From positions 2,914,001 through 2,978,000 of the forward strand of contig NZ_CP058552.1 of NCBI RefSeq assembly GCF_013401555.1: 64,000 nucleotides of DNA. The letters are read 5' to 3'. The DNA comes from Paenibacillus sp. E222. GTDB lineage: Bacteria > Bacillota > Bacilli > Paenibacillales > Paenibacillaceae. The number at the start of each line of letters is the position of its first letter. The first letter of the stretch is position 1. The position numbers and the translations under genes are program-made. The notes beneath the pieces were generated by a model, which saw only the letters and a list, made by a program, of their open reading frames with translations, searched no databases and was not told the origin of the DNA. Below, piece after piece: positions 16,827-24,828 of the stretch.

Positions 16827-17393
16827 ATGAAACAGATTCCAACGGCATGGAATTCAGAGCGACTTTTCATTTCCGATTTGAAAGAAGCTGAGATTTTCGA
16901 TATCCAATCCATTGTTGATACGAGTAACTATGTACAGGAATGGGACGGACGAGATCATGAGCCGGATTATGTGAGAACGTGCTTTGAAGAAGGCAATCTT
17001 CCTCCTGGGGGAAAGCTGGAGAACTATCGAATTCAGACCATTCGTATGAATGAGGAAAACAAAAGTATAGGTGTGTTGAGCCTGTACCATGGCTACCCCA
17101 TGGAGGATTCGGTTTATCTCGAATTTTTGTATATCCATAGTGAAATCCAGAAGCAGGGTTATGGACAAGAAATGATGCATGCGTTAACCCGATTGTTTTC
17201 CGAACTTGGTTATAAGGAAATCAGAATCAATGTGGCGCTCAAAAATTGGCCTGCATTACGATTTTGGACCAAATCGGGATTTGATCAGATTAGCGGGATT
17301 TACGGAGACCGTGAACATGCAGACAAAACTTTTGCCAATATGGAACTGATCAAAACACTTAAAAAGCATGATAAAGAAAAGGAGAATGGCTAA
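16827..17393 (+). CDS. GNAT acetyltransferase (188 residues)
   Basis: Acetyltransferase. IHSEIQKQGYGQEMMHALTRL is the acetyl-CoA segment, and NWPALRFWTKSGFDQISG is the C-terminal motif. ATG 16827 is chosen since GGGGATGAT lies just before it; the open frame starting 16785 overlaps the -10-like sequence. The stop codon abuts the ATG of the DinB-like gene (TAAATG), so the two are coupled. The substrate is unknown. Confidence 0.85.
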   Translation: MKQIPTAWNSERLFISDLKEAEIFDIQSIVDTSNYVQEWDGRDHEPDYVRTCFEEGNLPPGGKLENYRIQTIRMNEENKSIGVLSLYHGYPMEDSVYLEFLYIHSEIQKQGYGQEMMHALTRLFSELGYKEIRINVALKNWPALRFWTKSGFDQISGIYGDREHADKTFANMELIKTLKKHDKEKENG

Positions 17394-17876
17394 ATGGAAT
17401 CTTTCTTTCGTTATAACTGGATCGTGCGTGAGCAATGGTTTCAGTGGTGTGAGGATGTACCGCTGGAAGAGCTGCTTCGGCCTCGAACAGGCGGGGTAGG
17501 CAATATATTGCAAACGTTTTTTCATATTATTGATGTAGAGTGGAGCTGGCTTCAATTATTGCAGGGCAAACCGGATGGTATGGAGAATTTTGATAACTAT
17601 AAAACACTGGAAGAGGTACGACAATTCGACCGCAAGCTGCGACCTGATGTGGAGGCATTTGTTCTAACCTGGGACCCCAGCATGGAAAAGAGACTTTGCA
17701 TCGATCCCGAATTGGATAGCACCGTCGCCAAGGAATCGTGGGGAGAAGTGATGCGTCACGTGATTGCTCATGAGATTCACCATATGGGGCAATTATCGGT
17801 ATGGTCCAGAGAACTGGACAAGAAGCCCGTGTCTGCGAATTTCATTGGTAAAGGACTTATTACACCTGACAACTAG
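17394..17876 (+). CDS. DinB/YfiT-like four-helix protein
   Basis: 160 residues, helical, DinB-like superfamily, several members of which are thiol-dependent metalloenzymes. Metal ligands are visible as HIIDVEWSW (first His) and HVIAHEIHHMGQL (HxxxHxxH-like pair). The opening FFRYNWIVREQWFQWC is the family start. Begins immediately after the stop of the GNAT gene. A substrate or thiol cannot be assigned. Confidence 0.85.
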   Translation: MESFFRYNWIVREQWFQWCEDVPLEELLRPRTGGVGNILQTFFHIIDVEWSWLQLLQGKPDGMENFDNYKTLEEVRQFDRKLRPDVEAFVLTWDPSMEKRLCIDPELDSTVAKESWGEVMRHVIAHEIHHMGQLSVWSRELDKKPVSANFIGKGLITPDN

Positions 17877-17933
17877 AGTGAAAAGGAGACAGAAAGATCC
17901 AAATTCTAATTTCACAGAGAAGGGTTGGGCAAA

Positions 17934-18797
17934 ATGAGGTTAACGCTGGAAAGTATCCGCTGGGTCGAGTTGAGCGAAGAAATTCGCTGCCTGCTTGAAA
18001 AACCATACAAGATGCTTCCCCTCTCACCAGGCTTGGAAGCGGACGTTGTGAAGATAGAATGCGTTGATCACTCTTATGTGTTAAAGATATGGAACAAGGA
18101 CTCCAAACCCAATATTTGCAACCAGTATGAACTATTATCTCAACTATACGAGAGTGGAATACAAGTCTCCCAACCCTACGGTTGGGGCGTGGATGTGAAT
18201 TCTAATCAAGTCCTGTTGACAAGTTATGACGGGGAGCCTATAGCCAAGTTAAGCAAAATCAAGCTGGAGCAATTGGCTCAAAAGTTAATTCAGGTCCATG
18301 GTTATGATGTAAAGGATACAGGTAACGCGGCTGCAAATTACATACCACAATATGATTTCGTTGGATATTTTTTTCCCTCCATTGAACTGCATGAGGATAT
18401 GCATCAGATTCTGACGACCCTTCTTCAACGGACTGAGTTGAGGCAAGATCATTTGATCCATGGTGATTATAACCTGGGAAATGTTCTGGAGGCAGGTGAT
18501 CAATATACGATCATCGATTGGACAAATGGGCAGCGCGGTGATCCGAGGTACGATATGGCGTGGTCCATTTTTTTGATGACTGTTTATACAGGGGAACGAA
18601 ACGGTAAGATGTACAGTGCTCTATTCAAGAGTCTGACAGAATACACACCAGACGATGCGGAGATTTTTGAAGCGATGGCTTGTTTGCGCTGGATTCTATT
18701 AAAGCGAGTGTCTAATGTTCCTATGGGCCCGGGTGTGATGCAGCGGATTAAAAAGATTATTGGCAATAATTCATATTTAAATGATGAACTGCTGTAG
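17934..18797 (+). CDS. Aminoglycoside-phosphotransferase-like kinase
   Basis: Protein-kinase-like fold, 287 residues. The nucleotide-site lysine lies in YVLKIW, the catalytic loop is HGDYNLGNVL, and the metal-binding segment is IIDWTNGQRGDPRYDMAW. These mark the APH family, whose members phosphorylate antibiotics, choline or sugars; there is no basis to call this a resistance gene. ATG 17934 is preferred to TTG 17925, which touches the ribosome site AGAAGGG. It follows the DinB-like gene by 57 bases. Confidence 0.85.
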   Translation: MRLTLESIRWVELSEEIRCLLEKPYKMLPLSPGLEADVVKIECVDHSYVLKIWNKDSKPNICNQYELLSQLYESGIQVSQPYGWGVDVNSNQVLLTSYDGEPIAKLSKIKLEQLAQKLIQVHGYDVKDTGNAAANYIPQYDFVGYFFPSIELHEDMHQILTTLLQRTELRQDHLIHGDYNLGNVLEAGDQYTIIDWTNGQRGDPRYDMAWSIFLMTVYTGERNGKMYSALFKSLTEYTPDDAEIFEAMACLRWILLKRVSNVPMGPGVMQRIKKIIGNNSYLNDELL

Positions 18798-18844
18798 TTG
18801 TCCTAAACTCTCCTTCGTTGCATACCTATGTATAGAGGAGCGTG

Positions 18845-19198
18845 ATGGGTATGGAACAGAAGGTGCAAACCTATTTTGAATTAAAAAAGCAGCAAAAAGA
18901 AATTGAACAGCGTCTATCTGTGTTACGAGATGAGATTGTCGGGTATTGTGAGGAGCAGGGCGTCTATGAGACGCAAGTTGGTGGATACGCCGTGAAAACG
19001 GTGCTTCAGCACCGCAAGGAATATGATGATCAGAAGCTGTACGCATCTCTTCCTGATCCAGACATCTGGCGACTGCTATCCAAGGTGGACAGTCATAAGC
19101 TGAAAAGCCTGATCAAACTGAACATACTGACTGAGGAGCAGATTAGTCCAGCTTGTACGGTGAAGCCAGTAACATTATTACAGGTGGACAAGTTGTAA
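18845..19198 (+). CDS. Hypothetical protein with N-terminal coiled coil (117 residues)
   Basis: Not recognised. Residues 1-40 form a charged helix (FELKKQQKEIEQRLSVLRDEI) likely to be a coiled coil. Then comes a beta pattern around VGGYAVKTVLQHRKEYDD, a PDPDIWRLLSKVD segment, and a C-terminal strand. Starts are possible at ATG 18845 or 18851 behind AGAGGAG. It may be a small nuclease-associated or phage-like protein, but nothing decides this. Followed by a 460-base gap. Confidence 0.6.
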   Translation: MGMEQKVQTYFELKKQQKEIEQRLSVLRDEIVGYCEEQGVYETQVGGYAVKTVLQHRKEYDDQKLYASLPDPDIWRLLSKVDSHKLKSLIKLNILTEEQISPACTVKPVTLLQVDKL

Positions 19199-19352
19199 CC
19201 GGACAATTTCATAGGTACATGAAGCAAAAGCTGGCTTTTTGTGTTCGATCAGCAGTTACAGCCGAAGGAGCCTTCTGGACTATCATTAAGGAGTAGCAAT
19301 CATAATTTCTTTCATTCGCACATATATCCAACGCTCCCCCAGGAGCGGATTG

Positions 19353-19382
19353 AATCGGTCACGAGGTGGCCGGTTTTTTTTG
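19353..19382 (+). terminator. Terminator in the 19199-19658 gap
   Basis: AATCGGTCAC GAG GTGGCCGGTT stem with two wobbles, then a T run. The rest of this 460-base gap shows no supported gene; a 90-codon frame at 19241-19513 runs straight through the terminator and is rejected. Confidence 0.8.
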
Positions 19383-19658
19383 TTAGGCAATATGTAGTAC
19401 AAATTCCAGTCGAGAGTTTTGAAACATCTGTAAGCATAGGCCTGATTCAGTGCCGGAATAAAGAACAAACGGAATACTTTGAAAAAGTTATGCGAGTAGT
19501 TTATATGTTATAATTTGTAATTAATTCATGTGCCATCTTTGATAGGGAGGGGAGAAAATGAAGACTTTCCCATCCCTGTCCATATTCAATGGAATGAAGT
19601 TCAGGAAGAGACTGTATATCTTCAAGAGTTGTAGACCGATAAATTGAGGAGATGGGCC

Positions 19659-20207
19659 ATGAAGAAAAAAATCATTTCGATCGTGCTTGCCATCTGGATA
19701 TTGATGATTGTGATCAGTGTGGTTCTTCTGTTTCTGCCCAGAACGATCCATCTTGATGGTGTGGCTGTAAAATATCGGCTGGGAGAAGACAACAGGGAAC
19801 CGGAGCAAAAGGTTCATATCAACATGGATGGCAAGCGTTATCTAACGACCTCGGGTGATTACATATTCAGAGGAACTATTGATATTGAAGGTGAGTCTTT
19901 CCCTGTACCCGAAGATCAAAAGGGGCTCGAAATTCGTTTTCATAAAGGATACGGATTGATGGAATACATCATTGATGAAAATGAGAAAACGGATATCTTC
20001 GTGTACGGAACACTATTCGTAGATCGTGCATTCACCAAACTCACCATCGCCATTTCGGAGGAGGATTCAAGCGGAGAGCAGCGCAGTAGAAGCTGGAGCT
20101 CCGAAGATGGGCTTATGCTCTCCATGCCCGCAACGAATCGTTCTGAAGCTATTCAGCTCTCTAATGAACTGATGGAAACCTATCTCGGGGGCTATACATT
20201 AAAATGA
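19659..20207 (+). CDS. Membrane-anchored protein of unknown function (182 residues)
   Basis: An N-terminal signal anchor (MKKKIISIVLAIWILMIVISVVL) is followed by an extracytoplasmic beta-rich domain with repeated short strands (VHINMDGKRYL, DYIFRGTIDIEG, TDIFVYGTLFVD). GAGGAG (19646-19651) selects ATG 19659 rather than the earlier in-frame TTG. Not recognised; the build suggests a small surface or regulatory domain. It is convergent with sdaAA across a shared hairpin. Confidence 0.7.
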   Translation: MKKKIISIVLAIWILMIVISVVLLFLPRTIHLDGVAVKYRLGEDNREPEQKVHINMDGKRYLTTSGDYIFRGTIDIEGESFPVPEDQKGLEIRFHKGYGLMEYIIDENEKTDIFVYGTLFVDRAFTKLTIAISEEDSSGEQRSRSWSSEDGLMLSMPATNRSEAIQLSNELMETYLGGYTLK

Positions 20208-20222
20208 GAAATTATAAACATA

Positions 20223-20289
20223 AACAGGCATGCATTTACCTTGAGGGCCTTCCTTCTACCTCCATGTAAACCACATGCCTGTTTTTTAT
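20223..20289. terminator. Terminator between convergent genes
   Basis: AACAGGCATG at 20223 and CATGCCTGTT at 20274 pair perfectly; a T run follows on the plus strand. The loop is about 41 bases. It can serve the plus-strand gene and perhaps also sdaAA. Confidence 0.7.
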
Positions 20290-21161
20290 TTATGCTGCAA
20301 ATCTCTAGTAATTTTGCGTCCTGTCGGGGTTTGGGCGAGACCGCCACCTGCCGTTTCTCGTAAGGATTCCGGCATCGCCGATCCAACTTCCAGCATGACT
20401 TGAACGACTTCATCCGAAGGAATAATACTGCGGACTCCGGCAAGAGCCATATCTGCTGCTCCCAGAGCGGTAATTGCGCCGAAGCCGTTGCGAACGATAC
20501 ATGGAATCTCGACAAGTCCCGCTACCGGGTCACAGATCAGGCCAAGCGTATTTTTCAGGGCTAGCCCCACGGCATGGATCGCTTGGGAAGGGGAGCCACC
20601 CCGAATATCCACCAAGGCCCCGGCTGCCATGCCTATCGCAGATCCCACTTCGGCCTGACAACCCCCTTCCGCACCGGAAATAAACGAATTGTTGGCTATG
20701 ACGTAACCGATCGCTCCGGCTGCAAACAAACCATAGACCATCTGCTCATCCGTCCAGCCGAAGCGTTCCTGACTGCTGATGAATACGCCGGGGATAATAC
20801 CGCAGGAGCCCGCTGTCGGTGTAGCTATGATCCGTCCCATCGAAGCATTTACCTCCGACACCGCCAGCGCGTAACTCATGGATAGGCTGGCATGATCACC
20901 AAGCAAGGACTGTCCATCCGAACGGTATGTCATCAACTTCCGGGCATCGCCTCCGGTGAGTCCACTTTTGGATGTCGTATCGGTGTGCAGCCCCTGATGG
21001 ACGGCGCTTTTCATAATAGTATAGTATTCCTGCATCTGCTCGAACACGACGCCCATATCTTCGCCCGACTCCTGACACTGTTCCTCCAGCATAAGCTGGC
21101 CGAGGGAAAGCTCGCGGCTCTCTGCCAATTCGGCAAGTTGTTTTAACGTTCGGAAGTTCAT
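20286..21161 (-). CDS. sdaAA: L-serine dehydratase, iron-sulfur-dependent, alpha subunit
   Basis: Catalytic subunit converting L-serine to pyruvate and ammonia, 291 residues. Cysteines for the 4Fe-4S cluster lie in TPTAGSCGIIPG, SGAEGGCQAEVG and VEIPCIVRN. AAAAGGAG precedes the ATG. Downstream of the beta subunit with 66 bases between, so the two-chain Bacillus-type enzyme is complete here. In this window it is the last gene of a minus-strand cluster with an M20 amidohydrolase and an MFS importer, which suggests that the serine comes from an imported conjugate. Confidence 0.95.
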   Translation of the reverse strand: MNFRTLKQLAELAESRELSLGQLMLEEQCQESGEDMGVVFEQMQEYYTIMKSAVHQGLHTDTTSKSGLTGGDARKLMTYRSDGQSLLGDHASLSMSYALAVSEVNASMGRIIATPTAGSCGIIPGVFISSQERFGWTDEQMVYGLFAAGAIGYVIANNSFISGAEGGCQAEVGSAIGMAAGALVDIRGGSPSQAIHAVGLALKNTLGLICDPVAGLVEIPCIVRNGFGAITALGAADMALAGVRSIIPSDEVVQVMLEVGSAMPESLRETAGGGLAQTPTGRKITRDLQHK

Positions 21162-21227
21162 CGATGTGTGCTCCTTTTATTAAAATTCAGTACAGACGAA
21201 TTCGTACTTGGTTATCTGTAACTGAAG

Positions 21228-21896
21228 CTACAGACAGAGCAGGTTAACCTCCTGTACTTCAGGGATGGACTCAATCCCCTTGATCACGGCAGGATCTATT
21301 CTGCCATCACACTCCATTACCATCATCGCTTCGCCGCGCCGGTTTTTTCGATCAACCGACATATGACCAATATTGATGTGATTGTCCACCAGTAATCTTG
21401 TGACGACTGCAATTACACCCGGCTCGTCGCTGTGACGAATGATGAGTGTGGGATAGAGGGCAGTCAGCTTCAGGTTGTACCCGTTGATGCGCACAATCTC
21501 AATATTTCCTCCACCAATGGAGGTACCTACGATATCCAATGTGCGTTCTCCTGCGGCATTAGTCAGAACAAGCTCGGCTGTGTTCGGATGTGGATACAGA
21601 CCTTTACCCGGACGAATGATGATTTCCATCCCAGCGGTTTCTGCGTGAGCGAATGCTTCAGGCAATCCGGGATCATCGGTGTCCATATCGAGAAGGCCGC
21701 CAACAATCGCGGTGTCTGTTCCATGTCCTTTATAGGTAGCGGCAAAGGAACCGAACATGATAATCTCCGCATGGGAGGGACATTCTCCGAATAATTGTCG
21801 CGCCGTGCGTCCGATGCGAGCTGCTCCTGCGGTGTGGGAGCTTGAAGGTCCAACCATGGCTGGACCGATAATGGAAAAAACGTCTTTGAACCTCAC
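21228..21896 (-). CDS. sdaAB: L-serine dehydratase, iron-sulfur-dependent, beta subunit
   Basis: Regulatory/partner subunit, 222 residues. MRFKDVFSIIGPAMVGPSSSH-type start, with SSSHTAGAARIG in the conserved region, and a C-terminal ACT domain (TLIIRHSDEPGVIAVVTRLL). The start is GTG 21896 because GAGGAG lies nine bases before it. A frame open to 21962 would overlap the upstream gene. The GTG is four bases after the stop of the M20 gene, so coupling is likely. The first residue after GTG is Arg, as usual in the family. Confidence 0.93.
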   Translation of the reverse strand: MRFKDVFSIIGPAMVGPSSSHTAGAARIGRTARQLFGECPSHAEIIMFGSFAATYKGHGTDTAIVGGLLDMDTDDPGLPEAFAHAETAGMEIIIRPGKGLYPHPNTAELVLTNAAGERTLDIVGTSIGGGNIEIVRINGYNLKLTALYPTLIIRHSDEPGVIAVVTRLLVDNHINIGHMSVDRKNRRGEAMMVMECDGRIDPAVIKGIESIPEVQEVNLLCL

Positions 21897-21900
21897 CTGC

Positions 21901-23343
21901 TCATTCTCCTCGCTGCGGAGGATGTACATCTGTCGGAACAAGACAGTCGTAGACTTCACCACCGAGTCTGTCCTGCAACTCCTGTTTCGCCTCTTTCACG
22001 ATCTCCGGGTGAAGAATGGATTCGATGGCCGTAGCTGCCATTGCTTTCGCCGCTAGAAGCATACCTTTATGTGCATAAGTGCTCTTACCTTGAGCTACGG
22101 TCTGCCAGGCGTGTAGCGGCGTGCCAAAGGCCATCGTGGACGTGATGCACTGCGCAGTCGGTACATTCCAGCTTACATCCGCTACATCTGTTGAGCCACC
22201 CATGAATGTCTCCTTTTCATCTGAATAGGGAGCGATAAAGTTAGGCAGTGGCCGCTCAGCCAGAAGAGGGGCAAGCTCAGGTCCCACCATTGCTCCGGCT
22301 TCCTGCTGATTTTGCAGGGGCAGCGTGTCATAGATGGCTTTGGCATAGATGTATTCTTTCTCTTCATATTCGGGTGCGCCGCAGGCAACGAGATGCCGAT
22401 GCATTACTTTCTCAAGCGTACTATTCGGAATCAGATTGGCGCATGCCCCTTCATATTTAAAGTCCATTGCTGTTTCTGTCATCAGGGCGGCCCCTTCGGC
22501 CACTTTCACCAGACGTTCAAACAAACTGCGGACCTGTGCAGTTTTGGGAGCACGAACAAGATAGGTGACCTCCGCTTCAGCCTGAACGACATTAGGGGCA
22601 AAACCGCCTGAATTGGTAATCGCGTAATGGATTCTCGCCTGATCAATCATGTGCTCCCGCATATAATTTGAACCAATGTTCATCAGTTCCACAGCATCAA
22701 GAGCACTTCGTCCCAGATGAGGAGCCGCGGCGGCATGAGCACTAATGCCTTTGAAGGTGAACGTTCCGTGAATGACGGCATTGGAGCTTCCGTGCATCAC
22801 TGCATTCAAGGAATGAGGGTGCCACGAGAGTGCTGCATCCACATCTTTGAAATAACCTTCGCGAGCCAGATACGTTTTGCCATATCCGCTTTCCTCTGCA
22901 GGACAACCGTAAAAACGAATCGTTCCTTTTGTCTCCGGGTGCTCAACTAGATAATCCTTGACCGCCACCGCCGCAGCCAAAGCACCAATCCCGAGCAGAT
23001 TGTGCCCGCAGCCATGACCATTTCCGCGGGGCTGAACCGGATGATAGGTACTGATTCCAGCTTCCTGGCTAAGGTCGGCCAGTGCATCATATTCACCTAA
23101 TAGAGCAATAACAGGCAGGCCTGTACCATAGGAGGCGATAAATCCAGTCTCTAGACCGGCTACCCCACGCTCAATCGTGAAACCTTCGGATTCCAATAGC
23201 TCCATAAGCAGTTCTGCCGATTGAAACTCATCGAAACGTGTCTCTGCGAATTCCCAGATACGATCACTGGCATCGGTAAACAGTGCACTTTTTCCTTCAA
23301 TAACATTGGATATATATTGGGTTAAATTTAGGGTTGTAGTCAT
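21901..23343 (-). CDS. M20 family amidohydrolase, AbgB-like
   Basis: Metal-dependent amidase of 480 residues, related to the p-aminobenzoyl-glutamate hydrolase subunit AbgB and to aminoacylases. Metal ligands include HGCGHN, ECPAEESG-like GCPAEESGYGK, and the late H of TPLHAWQ. The dimerisation domain begins around IHGTFTFKGISAHAAAAPHLGRSALDA. ATG 23343 is chosen over GTG 23355, because AGAGGTG is the ribosome site. The gene lies between an MFS importer and serine dehydratase, which supports an N-acyl- or peptide-type serine conjugate as substrate (inference). Confidence 0.88.
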   Translation of the reverse strand: MTTTLNLTQYISNVIEGKSALFTDASDRIWEFAETRFDEFQSAELLMELLESEGFTIERGVAGLETGFIASYGTGLPVIALLGEYDALADLSQEAGISTYHPVQPRGNGHGCGHNLLGIGALAAAVAVKDYLVEHPETKGTIRFYGCPAEESGYGKTYLAREGYFKDVDAALSWHPHSLNAVMHGSSNAVIHGTFTFKGISAHAAAAPHLGRSALDAVELMNIGSNYMREHMIDQARIHYAITNSGGFAPNVVQAEAEVTYLVRAPKTAQVRSLFERLVKVAEGAALMTETAMDFKYEGACANLIPNSTLEKVMHRHLVACGAPEYEEKEYIYAKAIYDTLPLQNQQEAGAMVGPELAPLLAERPLPNFIAPYSDEKETFMGGSTDVADVSWNVPTAQCITSTMAFGTPLHAWQTVAQGKSTYAHKGMLLAAKAMAATAIESILHPEIVKEAKQELQDRLGGEVYDCLVPTDVHPPQRGE

Positions 23344-23416
23344 AAGAATGGGCACCTCTTTTTTGTATAGTTGTTGTGTTGTTGATATAAGCGACAGACG
23401 ATTGACGAAGCGACAT

Positions 23417-23428
23417 TATAGCGCTATA
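23417..23428. promoter_or_regulatory. Palindrome upstream of the M20 gene, possible CcpA or other operator
   Basis: TATAGCGCTATA, a perfect 12-base palindrome in the 94-base gap between the MFS and M20 genes. The AGCGCT centre is shared with cre sites, but the flanks fit poorly. Confidence 0.35.
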
Positions 23429-23437
23429 CCCGTATCT

Positions 23438-24685
23438 CTAAACGGCTGTGGCCTGCACCTCTGGCGTGGTATCTTGATCCGAATTAGTACGACGGGAGAA
23501 CATCAGGGTGATGGAACAGATCAAGGCAAAGCCAATCAGCATGATGAAGGCTGTAGCATAAGATCCTCCGGAAGCCTGAACCAGAAATCCGATCAACATG
23601 GGGGTCAGAAAACCTGCAAGCTGAGCACCTGTGTTAATGAATCCATTGGCGGTAGCGACCACGGATTCGGGCATCGTTTTGAGCGACTTCGAAATGATCA
23701 GTGTGGAGATGAATCCAGCCATAACTGTGACGATGGTCATGTACGTAATGAAGGTTGTAATCGTACCGGAATGACTCATGAGATAAAGGAACACCGCAAC
23801 CAGTACACCGAATACGGAAGCAATGATGCGATCTTTGCCTGCCGGAATTCGGTCAAGCACGTATCCACTGAGGAGCATGGTGAAAATGCTGACCAAAGCC
23901 GGAATGGCGGCGAGCACGCCCATCTGCGTCATATCCAGGCCTCTGACATTGACCATATAGGTCGGCATCCAGGATTGAAGTCCCCAGTTCACCGCATAGA
24001 TACTGAAATAGCTGATGAACAGATTCCAGATCATGGGCGTTTTTAGGACGGCTTTTAGCGACATTTTAGGTTGTTGGCCTGAGGTTCCATCCGCAAGCTT
24101 GGATTTGACAGCAGGCTCTTTTAACAGGAAGAACATCAGAGCTGTAATGAAAATGCCCACAGCACCAATGATATAGAACAAGTTTCGCCAGCCAATAGAG
24201 ACAAGCGCGGGCCCGGTAACAAGTGGAGTGACTACGCCCATAATGGCTCCGGATGCCAGCATGATGGACATGGCTCCACTCCTTTGATTGACGGGAAAGT
24301 TGGTCGCGATGGCTTTGGAGCCGGATGGAAAGAAGCTGCCTTCGCCAATACCAAAGAGAAAACGTACAAAGATGAGAGAGAACAAGGACCAGGCGGAGCC
24401 GGTCAGAATGGTGAACACAGACCAGGAGAACAGGGAGACGAGAATGACTTTCCGATAGCCAAAACGGTCAGCAAGTGCTCCGCCTGGAATTTGCATGATG
24501 GCATACCCGAGAAAAAAGCTACTAAGGATGACCCCTTGTGCAGAAGCGCTCAGCCCCAGGTCTTGCGTAATACCAACGATGGCATAGTTAATCACGAAAC
24601 GATCCAGATTGCCGAGGCACCAGCCAAGAAACAAGAGAACGAGAACAATGTACTTGAAGTGTTTGCTTTGCATGATTTTGGACAT
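23438..24685 (-). CDS. MFS transporter, anion:cation symporter type
   Basis: Inner-membrane importer with 12 predicted helices, 415 residues. FLGWCLGNLDRFVINYAIVGITQDL, GYAIMQIPGGALADRFGYRKV and FGIGEGSFFPSGSKAI are marks of the ACS family, which brings in organic anions such as hexuronates, phthalates or acyl amino acids. Translation probably starts at ATG 24685 behind AGAAAGAAGGT; ATG 24715 is possible. First gene of the minus-strand cluster with M20 and serine dehydratase, and divergent from a GAF/PucR regulator. Confidence 0.88.
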   Translation of the reverse strand: MSKIMQSKHFKYIVLVLLFLGWCLGNLDRFVINYAIVGITQDLGLSASAQGVILSSFFLGYAIMQIPGGALADRFGYRKVILVSLFSWSVFTILTGSAWSLFSLIFVRFLFGIGEGSFFPSGSKAIATNFPVNQRSGAMSIMLASGAIMGVVTPLVTGPALVSIGWRNLFYIIGAVGIFITALMFFLLKEPAVKSKLADGTSGQQPKMSLKAVLKTPMIWNLFISYFSIYAVNWGLQSWMPTYMVNVRGLDMTQMGVLAAIPALVSIFTMLLSGYVLDRIPAGKDRIIASVFGVLVAVFLYLMSHSGTITTFITYMTIVTVMAGFISTLIISKSLKTMPESVVATANGFINTGAQLAGFLTPMLIGFLVQASGGSYATAFIMLIGFALICSITLMFSRRTNSDQDTTPEVQATAV

Positions 24686-24828
24686 TGTGTTACCTTCTTT
24701 CTCATTGATTGTCATATAAAATTCTTTGTTGGTTTAAAGTTACAGGATGAAGGCTTTCAACACAATGTATATCTCTGTATAATTATCCGTATGATGATGT
24801 GAAAACCTACATTGACTTGGGGGCGGCA

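Noticed and set aside
17934..18797. APH-like gene as an antibiotic-resistance gene
   Set aside because: Only the general kinase motifs are present; nothing indicates an aminoglycoside substrate.
19241..19513. Open frame of 90 codons after the coiled-coil gene
   Set aside because: Passes straight through a good terminator and lacks a ribosome site and any family pattern.
23306..24046. Plus-strand frame of 246 codons against the MFS gene
   Set aside because: Rich in His, Gly, Asn and Arg as expected of an antisense shadow; no ribosome site.
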